Of a DNA stretch of 64,000 bases, positions 1-12,392 are shown one piece after another (the stretch's first letter is position 1; the number at the start of each line of letters is the position of its first letter). Origin of the DNA: Welwitschia mirabilis (taxonomy: Eukaryota > Gnetophyta > Gnetopsida > Welwitschiales); assembly GCA_051453625.1 (NCBI GenBank), contig JBOZIK010000001.1, forward strand, positions 232,172,151-232,236,150, read 5' to 3'. The translations under genes and the position numbers were made by a program. The notes beneath the pieces are model-generated. The model saw only the letters and a program-made list of their open reading frames with translations, made no database searches and had not been told where the DNA came from.

Positions 1-268
1 TAATATTTATTTATCCATTAATTTATTTTAATAGTATAAGAGGATATAAAATATTATTGGTTTTCTTTTTGTCATGTGCAAGAGTTTTCTCTAGTAAAAT
101 AAAATCCGCTACCTCTTTTTGGTGTAAATTAAGTTTTAATTATGAGTTGTAATCTTAAGAATACTACTTATATATAATTATTATTTGAGTGCTATTCCCA
201 TGGAATCATGGTTTTTTATAGGTTTATCTTTTGTTATTAGTAAATTTATTAGTTTCCTATAGTAGAAC
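1..268. other. AT-rich sequence without a recognisable gene
   Basis: No open frame with a familiar motif and no repeat structure was seen on either strand. The stretch ends at a 912-base run of N. Confidence 0.6.
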
Positions 269-1180
269 NNNNNNNNNNNNNNNNNNNNNNNNNNNNNNNN
301 NNNNNNNNNNNNNNNNNNNNNNNNNNNNNNNNNNNNNNNNNNNNNNNNNNNNNNNNNNNNNNNNNNNNNNNNNNNNNNNNNNNNNNNNNNNNNNNNNNNN
401 NNNNNNNNNNNNNNNNNNNNNNNNNNNNNNNNNNNNNNNNNNNNNNNNNNNNNNNNNNNNNNNNNNNNNNNNNNNNNNNNNNNNNNNNNNNNNNNNNNNN
501 NNNNNNNNNNNNNNNNNNNNNNNNNNNNNNNNNNNNNNNNNNNNNNNNNNNNNNNNNNNNNNNNNNNNNNNNNNNNNNNNNNNNNNNNNNNNNNNNNNNN
601 NNNNNNNNNNNNNNNNNNNNNNNNNNNNNNNNNNNNNNNNNNNNNNNNNNNNNNNNNNNNNNNNNNNNNNNNNNNNNNNNNNNNNNNNNNNNNNNNNNNN
701 NNNNNNNNNNNNNNNNNNNNNNNNNNNNNNNNNNNNNNNNNNNNNNNNNNNNNNNNNNNNNNNNNNNNNNNNNNNNNNNNNNNNNNNNNNNNNNNNNNNN
801 NNNNNNNNNNNNNNNNNNNNNNNNNNNNNNNNNNNNNNNNNNNNNNNNNNNNNNNNNNNNNNNNNNNNNNNNNNNNNNNNNNNNNNNNNNNNNNNNNNNN
901 NNNNNNNNNNNNNNNNNNNNNNNNNNNNNNNNNNNNNNNNNNNNNNNNNNNNNNNNNNNNNNNNNNNNNNNNNNNNNNNNNNNNNNNNNNNNNNNNNNNN
1001 NNNNNNNNNNNNNNNNNNNNNNNNNNNNNNNNNNNNNNNNNNNNNNNNNNNNNNNNNNNNNNNNNNNNNNNNNNNNNNNNNNNNNNNNNNNNNNNNNNNN
1101 NNNNNNNNNNNNNNNNNNNNNNNNNNNNNNNNNNNNNNNNNNNNNNNNNNNNNNNNNNNNNNNNNNNNNNNNNNNNNNNN
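269..1180. other. Assembly gap (N run)
   Basis: Continuous N. The base after the gap begins a (TC)n tract, so the gap was probably caused by the simple repeat. Any long reading frame drawn across it is an artefact of the N. Confidence 0.98.

Positions 1181-1236
<56 letters not shown>
1181..1236. repeat. (TC)28 dinucleotide microsatellite
   Basis: Uninterrupted TC repeats from the gap edge to 1236, followed by a degenerate gctcgc tail. The true length is unknown because the repeat runs into the gap. Confidence 0.95.
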
Positions 1237-1239
<3 letters not shown>

Positions 1240-4109
1240 CGCTTTTTTTCATTTAGCAATATTTTTCTATAGCCTAATACTGAGCTTAACAAAATGATGT
1301 AGAGACTTTACAAGTCTTGATCTAGTAAGAAAATTAGAAATGTCTTATATGCTATTACAATTTATGATGAGAAAATTAATGCTAGAATATCCTTGAGCAC
1401 ATTTTGACATAAAGGTACCTAAATTTAAAAATTTTTTACTACCATTCATACTTAATAAATCTAAGATTTATGCCCACTTTAAAAAATACAAGTCCACTTG
1501 GTTAATGGTAGAATATTATGAAGATCGATTTAAATACTTCTATAAAAGTTACTCTTATAACATATCTTGATCATTGAAATGTAAAGTTACTACTTGTATG
1601 CATCCTATTCTATTATTAAAATAACCTCATAAGAGCTCTCCCTTTGATTCTAAACTTAGAATTATCATTTTTTAACTAATGAAATGGATAATTTATAGTC
1701 TAATCTTTCTTTTTCATACATATTAGCATATCTTAGAGTAAAATTATAAAATGCAAAAAAAAAATATTATCTAACTTTAATATGATATGAAGCCACATAT
1801 ACTAGATATGCTAATCCATTTTTTACAACTTTAATTAACTACCTAAGATTGCAATGGAAGAAGCAAGTTACTCTGCCTATTGCTTTTTACAATTAAAAAT
1901 AGTTTTACTTCTAATGGATACTTTAATAAAATTAGGTACAAAAAATATGGATTTTCTTTATTCTTCGATGTTTTTTCAAACCAAAAAATGTTGAAGTAAT
2001 ACAAAAATATATATTATTTAATGTAATTACTTTATCTATAGGACCATAATTAATATTTTAAAAATGATAGTGTAGTTTCATTAGGTCTTTTTCTAGATGA
2101 AAAATGATAGTTTAGTTTCATTAGGTTTTTTCTAGATTATTCTTTTTATGAATGATAATAATCTTTTATCCATGATTTCTTCATCTTATTTTACTTCTCT
2201 ACCATTTAACAAATTATTTTCTAGTAAGATCTTTATTAATCTAAGTTTTTTACCCTTTAATATTATTGTATCTATTCAATTCTTTTCTTGATCATGTAGT
2301 TAAATAAATTTCACAATATGTTTCCTTGGTTAATCATTATTCCTATCTATTCTATATGCATTTTTAAATGTTGATGTCAATATATGTATAAACGTTTTCA
2401 AAATTTTAGAAATTTGTTCAAAGGATTTTTCTGCTTCTTGTAGACATAGCTAAAATTAGGAGGTTTAAGGTTTTTTTATTTTCCTCTTTCTATTTTTTAA
2501 TTATTTTAATAATGATTAAACCAAAATTGAAGTTTGTTCATTTATTATCTTATTCTGCTTGAGCACTTTATCTTCTATACTTTAAATATTTTTTACACTT
2601 TTTTTTTCACACATCTTAGTAAGACAACTTTTAATAATTCTAAGCTTACAAATATAGCTACATTATAAATTTCAAGATATTCTAATAAAGATAAAAATTA
2701 AGTGAAGAGATTTGTAAGAAAACCATTTAGGATTTATTTCTTAGTTTTCATCCTTCCTCAATTACTTATCAAACTTTCTTTAAATCAAATAATAGCTTAT
2801 AATTTTGATAAAGAAATTAGAATCATGTTAACAAGGTTGTCTTTTTTTTCTGTTATACATTGCTTTCTTTATTAATTTATATTTTCTAGATAAATGGATT
2901 TTTAGATATGCTTTAATGCCATTAAATTTAATTTTAAAATAATACTATTTACTAATTTATTCTTATTATCAAATTCTAGTTGTAGTGTTGAAGAAACCCA
3001 TTAATTTGTAGTGGAAAATAAAAAACAAGTTCTAAATGATGCTATATATAAGTTCTAAAAGGAAAATTCCTTAGAAGAAAATCCTAAACAATGTTATAGA
3101 TGATTTTAAAAAATAGAACTCCTCATACATATCTTTTTAAGGATATCCTTGCAAACTTGCTAGATGCAAATTATGAGCAGTGATGCGCATTTTCTTAACC
3201 TAGTTTCATGTTGTAGTATACTCTCCATACTTCTCGTCTCTCACATAAATTTCCTTAACTCTTTTTTCTTCTTCTTATTAATCATGGCTATAAGAACATT
3301 TTTATTATGCTAGTGCTTTAGAGAAAACTAAAATTTGTCCAAAAAATTTCTAATGAGTAAATCAATTAAAAAAAAGGGTAAATCATAACACATTGAAGTT
3401 TATAGAAAATAATAAATCATCAATCAATTAAAATAGTTTTTATTCTTGTAGCCAAAGTTCTAAAGGCCTTTAAAGTTGTTGCATCATAAATGTATTTATT
3501 TTAAATATTATTTCATCTACTACTGACAAAATTGGACTAATCGTAGTGTTAAATTAGATTTATTCAAACATCAAGATATTTGTGATAAATATAAATAAAG
3601 CCAAGAAAAAACTACCACTTTGAAGTGTGAACTAGAAACAATTAGAGTTAATATCTACATTTAATAAGGAATGCTTGGACAACTACAGGAGTAATTTATG
3701 AAGAGAATCATAAGGCTCTTAAATTCAAAGTTTAGATAGAGAGTAAGAAAAACCATATGAAAGGCCTCTTTTATAATCTTATACAATCTTATTCTATTTG
3801 ATAAACTCTATAACTTACTACCTTTCATCAAGATCTCAGTATACATGTGATTATTATTAAGGGATTTATTAATTTGATAAAGTTTTTTTTAGTATAATAG
3901 GGATTCTTTTTAGATGGGGAGATTCTATTTAAGAAGAAATAAGAGAAAAGAAATGAAGTTACCATAATAAATGGAGACTATGTGTGAGAATCAACATCAT
4001 ATTATACTGTTTTTGGCCTTTGGAACAAAATACTTAACTTCCATTCCTAAGTTCTTTAAGAAACTCTTCATATTTTATCATTTATTCATCACTTTTATCA
4101 TCAATAAGC
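1237..4109. other. Long AT-rich non-coding stretch
   Basis: No protein motif was recognised in any frame. It ends where a decayed copia polyprotein becomes readable, so the last several hundred bases may hold that element's LTR and gag in a form too decayed to recognise. I could not match any part of it to the sequence right of the element at 7191-8444. Confidence 0.5.
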
Positions 4110-4112
4110 TAA

Positions 4113-4502
4113 TAGAGGATAGCTTCATGGCATATAACTTCCAATAATTCTAATTTCACATGAATTAAGAAACTTATGGAGGAAAGATTCTAATGGGAAA
4201 GTATGATGATGCTAAAATTATTCATCTCAGTATTGTTTAAATTAAAACTTATGACAAAGTTATAAAAACTCTTTATAGATGTGAAAAATACATTGAAAAT
4301 AATGGGGAACCTTATCTTTCTTGGAGCCTTCAATGGAATCAGTTATAAGATAATTATAAAAAGTAATGTATTAAAAGTTATTAGAGGTTGTTTTATTATA
4401 AGGAAGGCCAAGAAGGAAGAAGTTCTCTATAATTTATTAAGAGATATAATTGTAAGCTATGAAGACACTATAGTTAGAGATGCTACTTTATTGATGTTGT
4501 AA
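4113..4502 (+). pseudogene. Copia protease C-terminus and gag-pre-integrase region, broken
   Basis: At 4119-4142 one frame reads IASWHITS, the degenerate relative of the copia protease active-site block (family D-S/T-G/A-A/C-S-W-H). A segment containing LMGKYDDAKI follows, corresponding to the 'VLMGND' stretch. After a frameshift near 4272 the frame continues through NLIFLGAFNGISYKIIIK and NVLKVIRG. These match the family's NLISLG...GYK and VLKV.G blocks just upstream of the integrase zinc finger. The 73-codon open stretch at 4281-4502 is only this remnant and not a gene in its own right. Confidence 0.8.
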
Positions 4503-4569
4503 AACAGATGTCTTGAATACATTAGTAAGCTTGAATTGAAGAAATTACTCTAGAGGATACTTTGTATTA

Positions 4570-5315
4570 GATTTGTAGAAAATAAAATATGATTTATTTG
4601 AGCATTGTATGTATAGTAAATAATGTAGAGAAAACATTTCTCATAACATAATAAGAAGTAAAGATATCTTGGATTTAGTGCATAATAATGTTTATGACCC
4701 TTTTCCTCAAGCATCTATAAAAGTTGCATAATATTTCATCACCTTATTGATGATAAATTAAGAAAGATATAGTTTTGCCCCCTCTTTTCTCTCAAATTAA
4801 AGTCTAATGATTTTCATAAGTTTAAGAAATTTAAGTCCCAAGTAGAGAGGAGTACTAAAAAGAAGATTAAATATGTCTTAATATAAATGATGTTAAAGAG
4901 TAAATATTAAAGGAGTTTAAGACATACTAGAAGTATAAAAAATTTAAGAAATACCTTATACTTCCAACTACTTACTATCATAATCACATTTCAAATAGAT
5001 GAATTATGAAGTTATGGGATGTGTCAAAAGTATAATGAGTTTTATTAATTTAGATAAAGGATTATAAATAGAGATTATTAAGACTGAATAGTACATTATT
5101 AAAAAAATTCCATTTCCTACTAGTGACACCAAAGGATGTGTAGAATGGATCTAGATGTTTTAAATGTTAAGAGAAGAAAGCTTAACCTAAAATCCAAGGA
5201 ATGAATCTTTCTTAGGTATGTAAAGGACACTAATGGATATAACAGTTTAGATTCTATTATGAGAAAGATCTTGATTAGTAGGAATGTCACCTTAAATAAA
5301 TCCTCATTTTTCAGC
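4570..5315 (+). pseudogene. Copia integrase, broken
   Basis: The frame near 4594 reads FEHCMYCK followed by a DILDLVHNNVYDPFPQAS-like stretch, which is the CxxC half of the integrase zinc finger and the family's LDxVHxDxWGP block. Next comes YFITLIDDKLRKI (family YFxTFIDDxSRxxW). Near 5160-5310 a second readable segment, containing IFLRYVKDTNGYNSLD and ISRNVTLN, matches the integrase C-terminal 'IFLGY...GY.LWD...SRDVTF' block. Several frameshifts and stops separate these islands. The central catalytic residues could not be placed with certainty. Confidence 0.8.
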
Positions 5316-5694
5316 ACAAAAAAAAAAAAAGATGAGCCTTAGGTAAATTAGTTTAAAAGGGAATTCTCTACAGAGATGTAGCCTACTAGAAGTAAAGATG
5401 ATAAGCAAAATAGAAAGGAAGATCAATAGTAAAAGTTTGTTATATATACTAATTTAGGTGAAGGATACCTAGCCTTAGGTGGAGATTTAAGGATCTTGAA
5501 AACTAAATAAAGGTATTCTAATAAATAAGTATGATGATGAGTATGCATTTATGACATAAGTTACCAAAGTGGATGAGATAATGTATTATTAAGAGGAATT
5601 ATAGAGTACTTGTAGGAATGAGTGAAATGAATCTATGGAATAAGAGTTGATATTTCTCTTAAATAATTAAACTTAAAATTTATTAATGCTTTCA

Positions 5695-6560
5695 AAAAGG
5701 AAGAAAACCTACAGATTGTAGATGGATTTTAGAAAAATATGCTATACTAGAACTTATTAACTAGTTTAAATTGAGCTTAATTGCTAAGGGTTATCTCTAG
5801 GAAATAGGAATACACATCTTTGATGTGTTTGAACCATTAGTAAAATTGACATTAATCTAATTTATTTTGGCCTTAGCTATGATGTATGATCTTAAATTAA
5901 AGAAAATTCATGTAAGAATAACTTTCTTACATGGTGAACTAGAATAAGAGATTTATATGACATAGCTAGAAGTGTTTATCATAAAAGGAAATGAGAATAT
6001 TATGTACAAACTTAAGGATTTCTTATATGAATTAAAGAAAATTCAAAGATAATGGTATCAAAGATTTGATTCTATCATNNNNNNNNNNNNNNNNNNNNNN
6101 NNNNNNNNNNNNNNNNNNNNNNNNNNNNNNNNNNNNNNNNNNNNNNNNNNNNNNNNNNNNNNNNNNNNNNNNNNNNNNAAGATAATGGTATAAAAGATTT
6201 GATTCTATCATGTGAAAGATTACTCTCAAGAAAAGTCCTATAGATCCTACTATCTAGAGTAGAAAGTATAATAATATCAACCTCATACATTTGGTTATAT
6301 AGGTAAATGACATGATTCTTATAGAGAAGAACATGATGGATATTAAGATGTTGAAGGAAATCTTATCATTAGAGTTCAACATGAAGGGCTTTATTGAAGT
6401 AAAGTTAATCCTTAAGAGAATAAGGAATATATGTCAAAGATACTTGAGAGATTTAAGATGCAATATACAAAGCCTATTTGAACTTTCATTGATATTTATT
6501 TTATATGATTCTCTTAGGAATGTTTGAAATTTGAAAAGGAAGTGAGTACATGTCTTAAGT
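5695..6560 (+). pseudogene. Copia reverse transcriptase, broken and split by a gap
   Basis: From 5765 one frame reads FKLSLIAKGYL*EIGI, then DVFEPLVKLTLI, MMYDLKLKKIHVRITFLHG and LKDFLYELKKIQR*WYQRFD. These are the copia RT landmarks: FKARLVAKGY, the FSPVVK block, MDVKTAFLHG (first catalytic Asp region, here changed to HVRITFLHG) and LYGLKQ.PRQWY. The 100-N gap at 6079 follows immediately. After it, sequence around 6300-6400 corresponds to the YVDD...L...EFDMKD region, but the YVDD motif itself is lost. TAG and TAA replace Gln codons at several places. Confidence 0.85.
6079..6178. other. 100-N assembly gap with duplicated flanks
   Basis: Exactly 100 N. The 33 bases on its left (6046-6078) recur immediately on its right (6179-6211) with a single difference. 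This suggests an unmerged overlap and not truly missing sequence. Confidence 0.95.
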
Positions 6561-7190
6561 ATCATATCTCAAAGGTATTGATACTTTGATATATGTAATG
6601 ATGAAAAAAGACCTAATATTTCTTATGTTATGGGTATTATTAGTATATTAATAAGAAGTCTTGAAAAGGACCACTAGGAAGTAGTTTAGTGGATCCTTAG
6701 GTGTTTAAGAGGAATTTTAAATTAGGTATTTACTATGATAAATATAAGAAGATGATTACAGGCTATCATGATTTAAAGTTTGTAGATAATTTGGATAAAG
6801 GAATGTCCACATTACATTAAACACCTATAATGATAGGAGGACATGTTTCATGAAAGTCAAAACTACAATTCATGATGGATCTTTTATTTATGAAACTAGT
6901 GCATATTATTATTTCATTAGGGTTCAGAGAAGAAATTTGACTAAAGAATCATATGAAAGAATGAGAAAGACATAAGATAAAATGTCAATTTTCAATAATA
7001 GGTAGAATGCCATGTTCTTAGTTCATAATCCAGCATGTCATAAAAGATTAAAGCATATTCAAATGAAGTATCACTTTGTACAACAGTAGATTAAGGAAGG
7101 GTGTGTGGGTCTATAAAAGTTCATGCTTTGATAATTCATGCAAACATGTTAATGAAAGTACTTTAAGTAGAAAACTTTAGATTGTTAGGA
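6560..7190 (+). pseudogene. Copia RNase H and C-terminus, broken
   Basis: Readable islands include GIDTLIYVMMK (family VGSLMYAM), a segment like ISYVVGI near 6620, the DLDK repeat of the RNase H core near 6790, and near 7015-7090 NAMFLVHNPACHKRLKHIQ with MKYHFVQQ. The last pair matches the diagnostic copia tail 'A..L..NP..H.R.KHID..YHF'. A final island, HANMLMKVL, near 7140 corresponds to the ADxLTKxL terminus. Frameshifts separate the islands. Confidence 0.8.
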
Positions 7191-8444
7191 TATAAGTATT
7201 AAATTAGCTCTTTTATCTTTTTACTAAATTTAGCCTTGCTTCAAATGAGTTATTTACTATAAATTGTTATATCAACAATAAATGTGCATCCAAAATACTA
7301 AATATTAAAGCATGCTTATTTTAGGAATTTACTCATAATAGTAAATGATAAAACATGTCTTTTTGGGTTTTTCTTAGTTAACCCTAACTCTAGACATATT
7401 GACATAGCAAAATATGTTTATTTTATAATTTTTATTATTTTAGAACACTACTTCTATATTACAGAGTTGTGTGATAATTTCTCTAATTTTATTCTTCTTA
7501 TATGATAAAAAAGATAAATATCCTTTCTCATGATGTTAGGTGCATTATTGAACAAATATTAACATGTCTTATCTCTTTATTCTTCCTTGATGCATGTTAT
7601 TTTTTCCACTATTCTTCTTGTATTCCACATTTCACATTCTTCTATTTCATAACTAGTTAATTTTCAGTAGATTTTTTACTATGCTATGTTACTTGCATTT
7701 CTTTTTTTTCTTTCTTTTTTTTATTTATAACTATATGAGTTATGTAATTACACAAGTAACATCAATATTTAATATTGATATTTTTCCTTGTGGTACAACA
7801 AATAGAATGAAAATTAATCAAGAGAGGAAATATATTATTTAAACTTAATAAGAAAAAATAAAAATACAAGATAAGTTAACTAGTATGACTTTAAAACAAA
7901 GTAATTAAGTTTGTAATGCTACTAATGGAAATGTAATGAAATAAAACATAAATACCAATTTCTATAACTTTGTTTCATGCCCATCACCTCTAAATTACAT
8001 CTATTTTAGTAGTCTAGGATTTTACTATTTTAGATTAGATAAAGAAGAACAATTAACATAGAGAAGTTACACAAATCTAAAATGTGTTAAAACCAAGATA
8101 GGTAGTGCACTTATACTGACCATGTCTTCCTTTTCCCATCCTATATCATGGAATGTAATATGCATCAAGCACCTTTAAAATAGCCTAAATGAAAAATATA
8201 GTGCCATGAAGTTATTTTTATGAAAGGTAATGAAAGAGTGAAAGTTAAACTTCAAGGATGGTAGCTAGACCTACAAGAGTGATAGTTAACCTATACAGGT
8301 TTCTAGCCTAGCTTATTTAAGCCTATGATATATCATTAATCAAAGGCATCAAGAAAGGAATAAGATAGAAGACATCTTCTAGCCATCTTAGACTTATCTA
8401 GGATTTTAATTTCATGAACATGATGATTCTTGAACAACAATGGC
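7191..8444. other. AT-rich stretch, no gene; possible decayed 3' LTR
   Basis: It lies between the end of the first copia pol and the start of the next LTR. The 3' LTR of the first copia element would be expected here. No paired copy was found upstream, so this cannot be confirmed. No coding motif was seen. Confidence 0.4.
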
Positions 8445-9396
8445 TAGAGATACACTTTGAAAACTCTGCTTTGGTATTGAAAGAAAATTTTAATCATAAT
8501 TTTTTGCTTGTCTTAGAGGATAAAGAGTTAATAATTTTAAAAGATAAAGAGATAAAATTTTCTAAGATGAAAGGATAAGCATTTAAAAAGATGAAGAGAA
8601 AAACATTTTGAAATGTAAAGAGAGAGGCATTTTAGAAGATGAAGAGACAAGCATTTTAATAGACTAATAGACAAGCATTCTAGAGGGGGGAAAAAGAGAT
8701 AGGAATTTCAAAAAATGATGAGATAGTAATTTTAAAGTATTACTAGCCTTATAAATTTTATGAGAAATATTTCTTCCATTATGAAGGAAAATGAAGTGGA
8801 CGAAGATAAAACATCATAAAGAATGGCAAACTATGAAGAATGAAACAATAAAAGGGATTAAAGAATAAATGTTATCAGGAAATGAAATATAAAGAAAATT
8901 AAATGTATTCAAAAAATTTAATAAATGCCAAGAAAACAAAAACTATTATAGGTATAATTTTATAACTATAAATTAGGCATCAAGCATCATCACAATAAGA
9001 GAACCCGTACAAGAGGATTATTAAAGAAGAGTATCCTCAAAGAAAAAGGAAAATATTTTCATGTAAAATGAGGGAGAGAAGAAGAAAATGAATAACTAGT
9101 GAAGTATTTCTATTTTTCTTCAATTATAGGAGGAGGAGTTATAATTTTTATACTAAAAGCATTTTCCAAGGGGCTTTAATTAAATCCTTAATTTAGACTT
9201 TTACAATTGCATAATGGTTTATGTAAAACTCGAGCTTCATTGACTAATGAAACAGTAAATTTTAATTCACTTTTCCTCAAATTCAATTTTAATACTTGAA
9301 TTTTTTCTTCTAATATAATATCTCACTTTAAAATCAGGTCCTTGATGGTTTTTTTATTTTTACTACATAGAAGGTTAAAACCAAAGGACCTTCAGA
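8445..9396 (+). repeat. Left LTR of the second copia element
   Basis: The sequence from about 8445 aligns by eye over its whole length with 11365-12340. Shared landmarks include the ctttggtattg start, a run of 'aaaagataaagaga/gcatttta' words, ttcttccattatgaagg, aaaactattataggtataat and catcaagcatcatca. Others are gcattttccaagg, gtaatggtttatg and accaaaggaccttc. A tRNA primer-binding-like site follows directly. The extreme ends are decayed, so the start is approximate. Confidence 0.85.
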
Positions 9397-9398
9397 AT

Positions 9399-9411
9399 AG
9401 TATTAGAGCTT
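9399..9411 (+). other. Primer-binding site (initiator-Met tRNA type), degenerate
   Basis: The sequence tagtattagagct sits just after the left LTR. It is a decayed form of TGGTATCAGAGC, the complement of the plant initiator-Met tRNA 3' end used by most copia elements. Confidence 0.7.
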
Positions 9412-9479
9412 TAAAAGGCATATGATAAAATTTGTTAGCAAGGAAAAAATTAGTATTTCAGTAGCAAAAAATCAAAAAA

Positions 9480-10370
9480 AAATAAAAGAGGAGGAGATTA
9501 TTGTAGCCAAAATGGGAAAAAATATGATCTCCTTTTTTGAGGTTGCTACTTATGAATTTGAAAAATTAGAATTCAAAAGTATTTGAATGGACAAGGATTG
9601 TGGCAATGCATAAAAAGAGAAATAAATTATTTTACTATTATCACTAAAGAAGATAAGAAGATTTATGAAAATATCATATGCAAGATAGCCAAGTAACAAG
9701 TGTAATTCTTACTTACATGGATAATGAATAGGTAAAGAAATTTGTCAATTATTCAAGTGCACAGGACTATCAAAATGTGAAGAAGATAAAGTTATAAAAT
9801 TTGAGGACATAATATAAGAACTTAAAGATGAAGAAGAAGGATAGTATTAAGGCTTTTATCCAAAACATTAGAAATCTAGTTTATGAAATGAGTACATGAA
9901 ATCATGCTATTAATAATAATGATGTTAGATTAAAAAATTTTAGATCTCTAAACAAGTATTTTAAGAAAATGGTAGTTTCTATGAAAAATTTTTTAGATTC
10001 CAATACCTTATCTTTCGATTAATTGATAAGTGGATCAACACAATTAGAATCATGTCTTAAAGATGAATATTTGTAGGAAATAGTTTTACAATGCATGATG
10101 CTAAATTTCAAGTGAAGAAGCTTTAATTTCTCATGAACATGAATGGTGACCTACCTCTTGCCCTCACTTCCCCCATGGAGGATGAAAAGATTACAACATC
10201 AAGGGAGTAAATTTAATTCATAATATAGAGTTCATCTACTAAGAGGAAGAGATATAGGTACTCCTCAAGGTACAAGAAGTCAAGAAGGTAAAGAAATAAG
10301 AATTTGCCATTGTTATCATTTATAAGATCATCTGATTAGAAATTTTAGATTTAGAATTAAGGATAAATAG
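9480..10370 (+). pseudogene. Copia gag (UBN2-type) with zinc-knuckle remnant
   Basis: Gag forms the particle that packages the element RNA. Readable islands are KLEFKSI and later LKMKKKDSIKAFIQNIRNL, then LKNFRSLNKYFKKMVVSMK and SFDXLISGSTQLESCL. These follow the UBN2 gag pattern (LKMK..DSV..F...I..I, VV.K.LRSLP..F...V.AIEE, LSFDELIGSL). Near 10305-10365 a CHCYH...RNFRFRIKD segment corresponds to the CCHC knuckle plus the following RFRIKD, with cysteines lost. At least three frameshifts are present. Confidence 0.75.
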
Positions 10371-10469
10371 CAATAAAGTTATGTGATAGAGTAATATCTA
10401 GTTGAGGATTCCCTTAATATATCTAATATAGATGCTAATTTATTTGGTTATGTAGTTAAAATTTTTTAT

Positions 10470-11075
10470 GATTTTATCTCATGAGATCCCTTACATTTTT
10501 TTTAATTAATAGTGGTTGTCTTTATCATTAGACTAATTAGAGAGATATGTTTAAAAGCTTTTCATAAGCATATTTGGTCACCCTTGAATTTGGTGAAGGA
10601 TGAAAGGGATATATAAGAGGCTATGAAACTACTGAAATTAAGAAAAAAATGGTGATGATTTTTTAATTAATGATATATATGTTATTCCAATCTACATTAC
10701 AATCTCATTAGTTGAGGAAATTTAAAGAAAAATGGTTATGAGGTGTTATTTAAGAATTCTAAGTGCATTGTTAAAAAAGTAGATAAATTTTTAGAAATAT
10801 TAAAGTTTATCAATAATATGATTATATGCCTTGAGTGATGGAAAAGCACTTGCTTAGAGGGATGCCTTTATTTTTACTTTGTGATTGTTCCTCATGTAAT
10901 AGTTGCATAGAAGCAAAGTAGGCTAGAGTTTACTTTTAACCTGTTAATAAAAGATCTAGCTAATTACTTTCTTTGATACATTCTGATATTTGTGATTTTA
11001 TGAGAACAAAAGATATAAAACCTTACAAAGATATCATGATGCACAAAAAATTCTAAGCACACCTATAAGAGGAGT
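10470..11075 (+). pseudogene. Copia protease and pre-integrase region; pol then truncated
   Basis: Near 10502 a frame reads INSGCLYH, the decayed protease active site (family DSGCTxHMT), followed by a MFKSFHK segment. Near 10880 CDCSSCNSCIEAK, and near 10970 LLSLIHSDICDF, match the C..C...K and L.LIHSDICGP blocks of the integrase zinc-finger region. Sequence then runs into the right LTR at 11365, about 300 bases later. The integrase core, RT and RNase H are missing, so the copy carries a large internal deletion. Confidence 0.75.
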
Positions 11076-11364
11076 AAAAAAAGGAATCAAGCCAAGCATA
11101 CTACCCATTTAGTCCTACTTAAATATTTGAATAGGAAAGATTTGATAAAAGATCACCTTCCCTTAAATTCCAAGTAATGCATGATGATCCCCTTAGATAT
11201 AAGGAGGGAAAGAATTTCCCACATAGGGTGGAGGCAATGAAAGAAGCTATAGGTTGATTATGCACCAAAGATGCTTGTGAAAGCTATGCCTCATAGGATA
11301 AAAAGGTGGTAATTTCTTTTTTTTTTTTTTGTAATTGTTGGTTTTGCAGGAAAATAATAACTAA

Positions 11365-11947
11365 TGTTAAGAGGAAGATTGGAAACTCCACTTTGGTATT
11401 GGAATGAAATTGTCAATCATAGTTTTACACTTCCTTTTAAAAGATAAAGAGCCAAGGATTTTAAAAGATAAAGAGATAAAAATTTTATAAGATGAAGAGA
11501 CAAACATTTTAAAAGATAAAGAGATAGGTATTTTAAAAGATGAAGAGATAGGCATTATAGAAGACAAAAAGAGATAGGCATTTTAGCACATATAGAGGTA
11601 AGCATTTTAGTATTACTTATCTTATAAAGTCTGTTAGAAAGCTTTCTTCCATTATGAAGGGAAATGAAGCAGATGAAGATAGACATCACATAGAATGACA
11701 AACAGTGAATAACAAAATGATAGATGGAGTTAAAGCATTAGTGCTATAGGGGAAATGAAAGATCTAAAAACTTAGAAGAATTTCAAAAATTCAAGAAATG
11801 AAAAGAAACTAAAAACTATTATAGGTATAATTCTATAATTATAAAACAAACATCAAGCATCATCATCAAAAGAGGAAATAGTAACAAAAGAGTATCAAAC
11901 AACAACATCTTCAAAGAAAAAGGAAAAGATTGTTTTTTTTTTTTGTG

Positions 11948-11986
<39 letters not shown>

Positions 11987-12375
11987 TTTTCCCTCGAGGA
12001 GGAAATTGACAACCAATGAATTATCTTTATTTTCCCTCAAGTAAAGAAGGCAGAGTAGTGATTCTAACAGTGGTAGTATTTTCCAAGGTGCTTTTATTAT
12101 ACCCTTGATGTAGACTTTTATGGTTATGTAATGGTTTATGAAAAATTCTAGCATAACTGATTAATGAAATTAAATAGTGATTTTTGATTTCCTCTCTTTT
12201 AGTTTCAATTTTAATACTTAGAGTTTTTCTTCCAATATTACAACTAACTTTGAAATTAGATCCTTATGGGTTTTTAGGTTTCCACAATGTAAAAAGTTAG
12301 AAGCAAAGGACCTTCATGCTTTTCTGCTATCTTTAATTTAGTTTTCAACTCTAAGGTTTTTCAATTTTGCTGACA
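11365..12375 (+). repeat. Right LTR of the second copia element
   Basis: It begins TGTTAAGAGGAAG and ends ...GACA, giving TG...CA termini about 1.01 kb apart, and aligns with 8445-9396 over its length. It contains a (GA)18 tract not present as such in the left copy. Unusually for a 3' LTR, it is followed by a second primer-binding-like site. Confidence 0.85.
11949..11984. repeat. (GA)18 microsatellite inside the right LTR
   Basis: Perfect GA repeat. The matching place in the left LTR has only a short purine-rich stretch, so it expanded after the two LTRs diverged. Confidence 0.95.
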
Positions 12376-12378
12376 TTG

Positions 12379-12392
12379 TGGTATTAGAGTCT
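12379..12392 (+). other. Primer-binding-like site after the right LTR
   Basis: tggtattagagtct closely resembles TGGTATCAGAGCC, with C-to-T changes at two places. A PBS should follow only a 5' LTR, so its presence here suggests a former tandem element or a second element starting at this LTR. Confidence 0.6.

Larger units (their letters stand above)
4110..7190 (+). mobile_element. Decayed Ty1/copia retrotransposon, pol region
   Basis: On the plus strand the typical copia order can be read across many frameshifts and stops: protease, gag-pre-integrase, integrase, reverse transcriptase, RNase H. Copia elements move by reverse transcription of an RNA intermediate. This copy cannot be active, because every domain is interrupted. 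Many stops are TAA or TAG at positions where the family has Gln, as expected from C-to-T decay. I found neither LTRs nor a convincing gag, so the true ends probably lie outside the interval given. A 100-N gap at 6079 interrupts the RT. Confidence 0.85.

Noticed and set aside
231-1292. Long open frames on both strands spanning 231-1292
   Set aside because: They consist almost entirely of N plus translated TC/GA repeats; no coding evidence.
11367-11567. Serine-rich minus-strand frame as a gene
   Set aside because: It is the translation of the 'aaaagataaagaga' words in the copia LTR.
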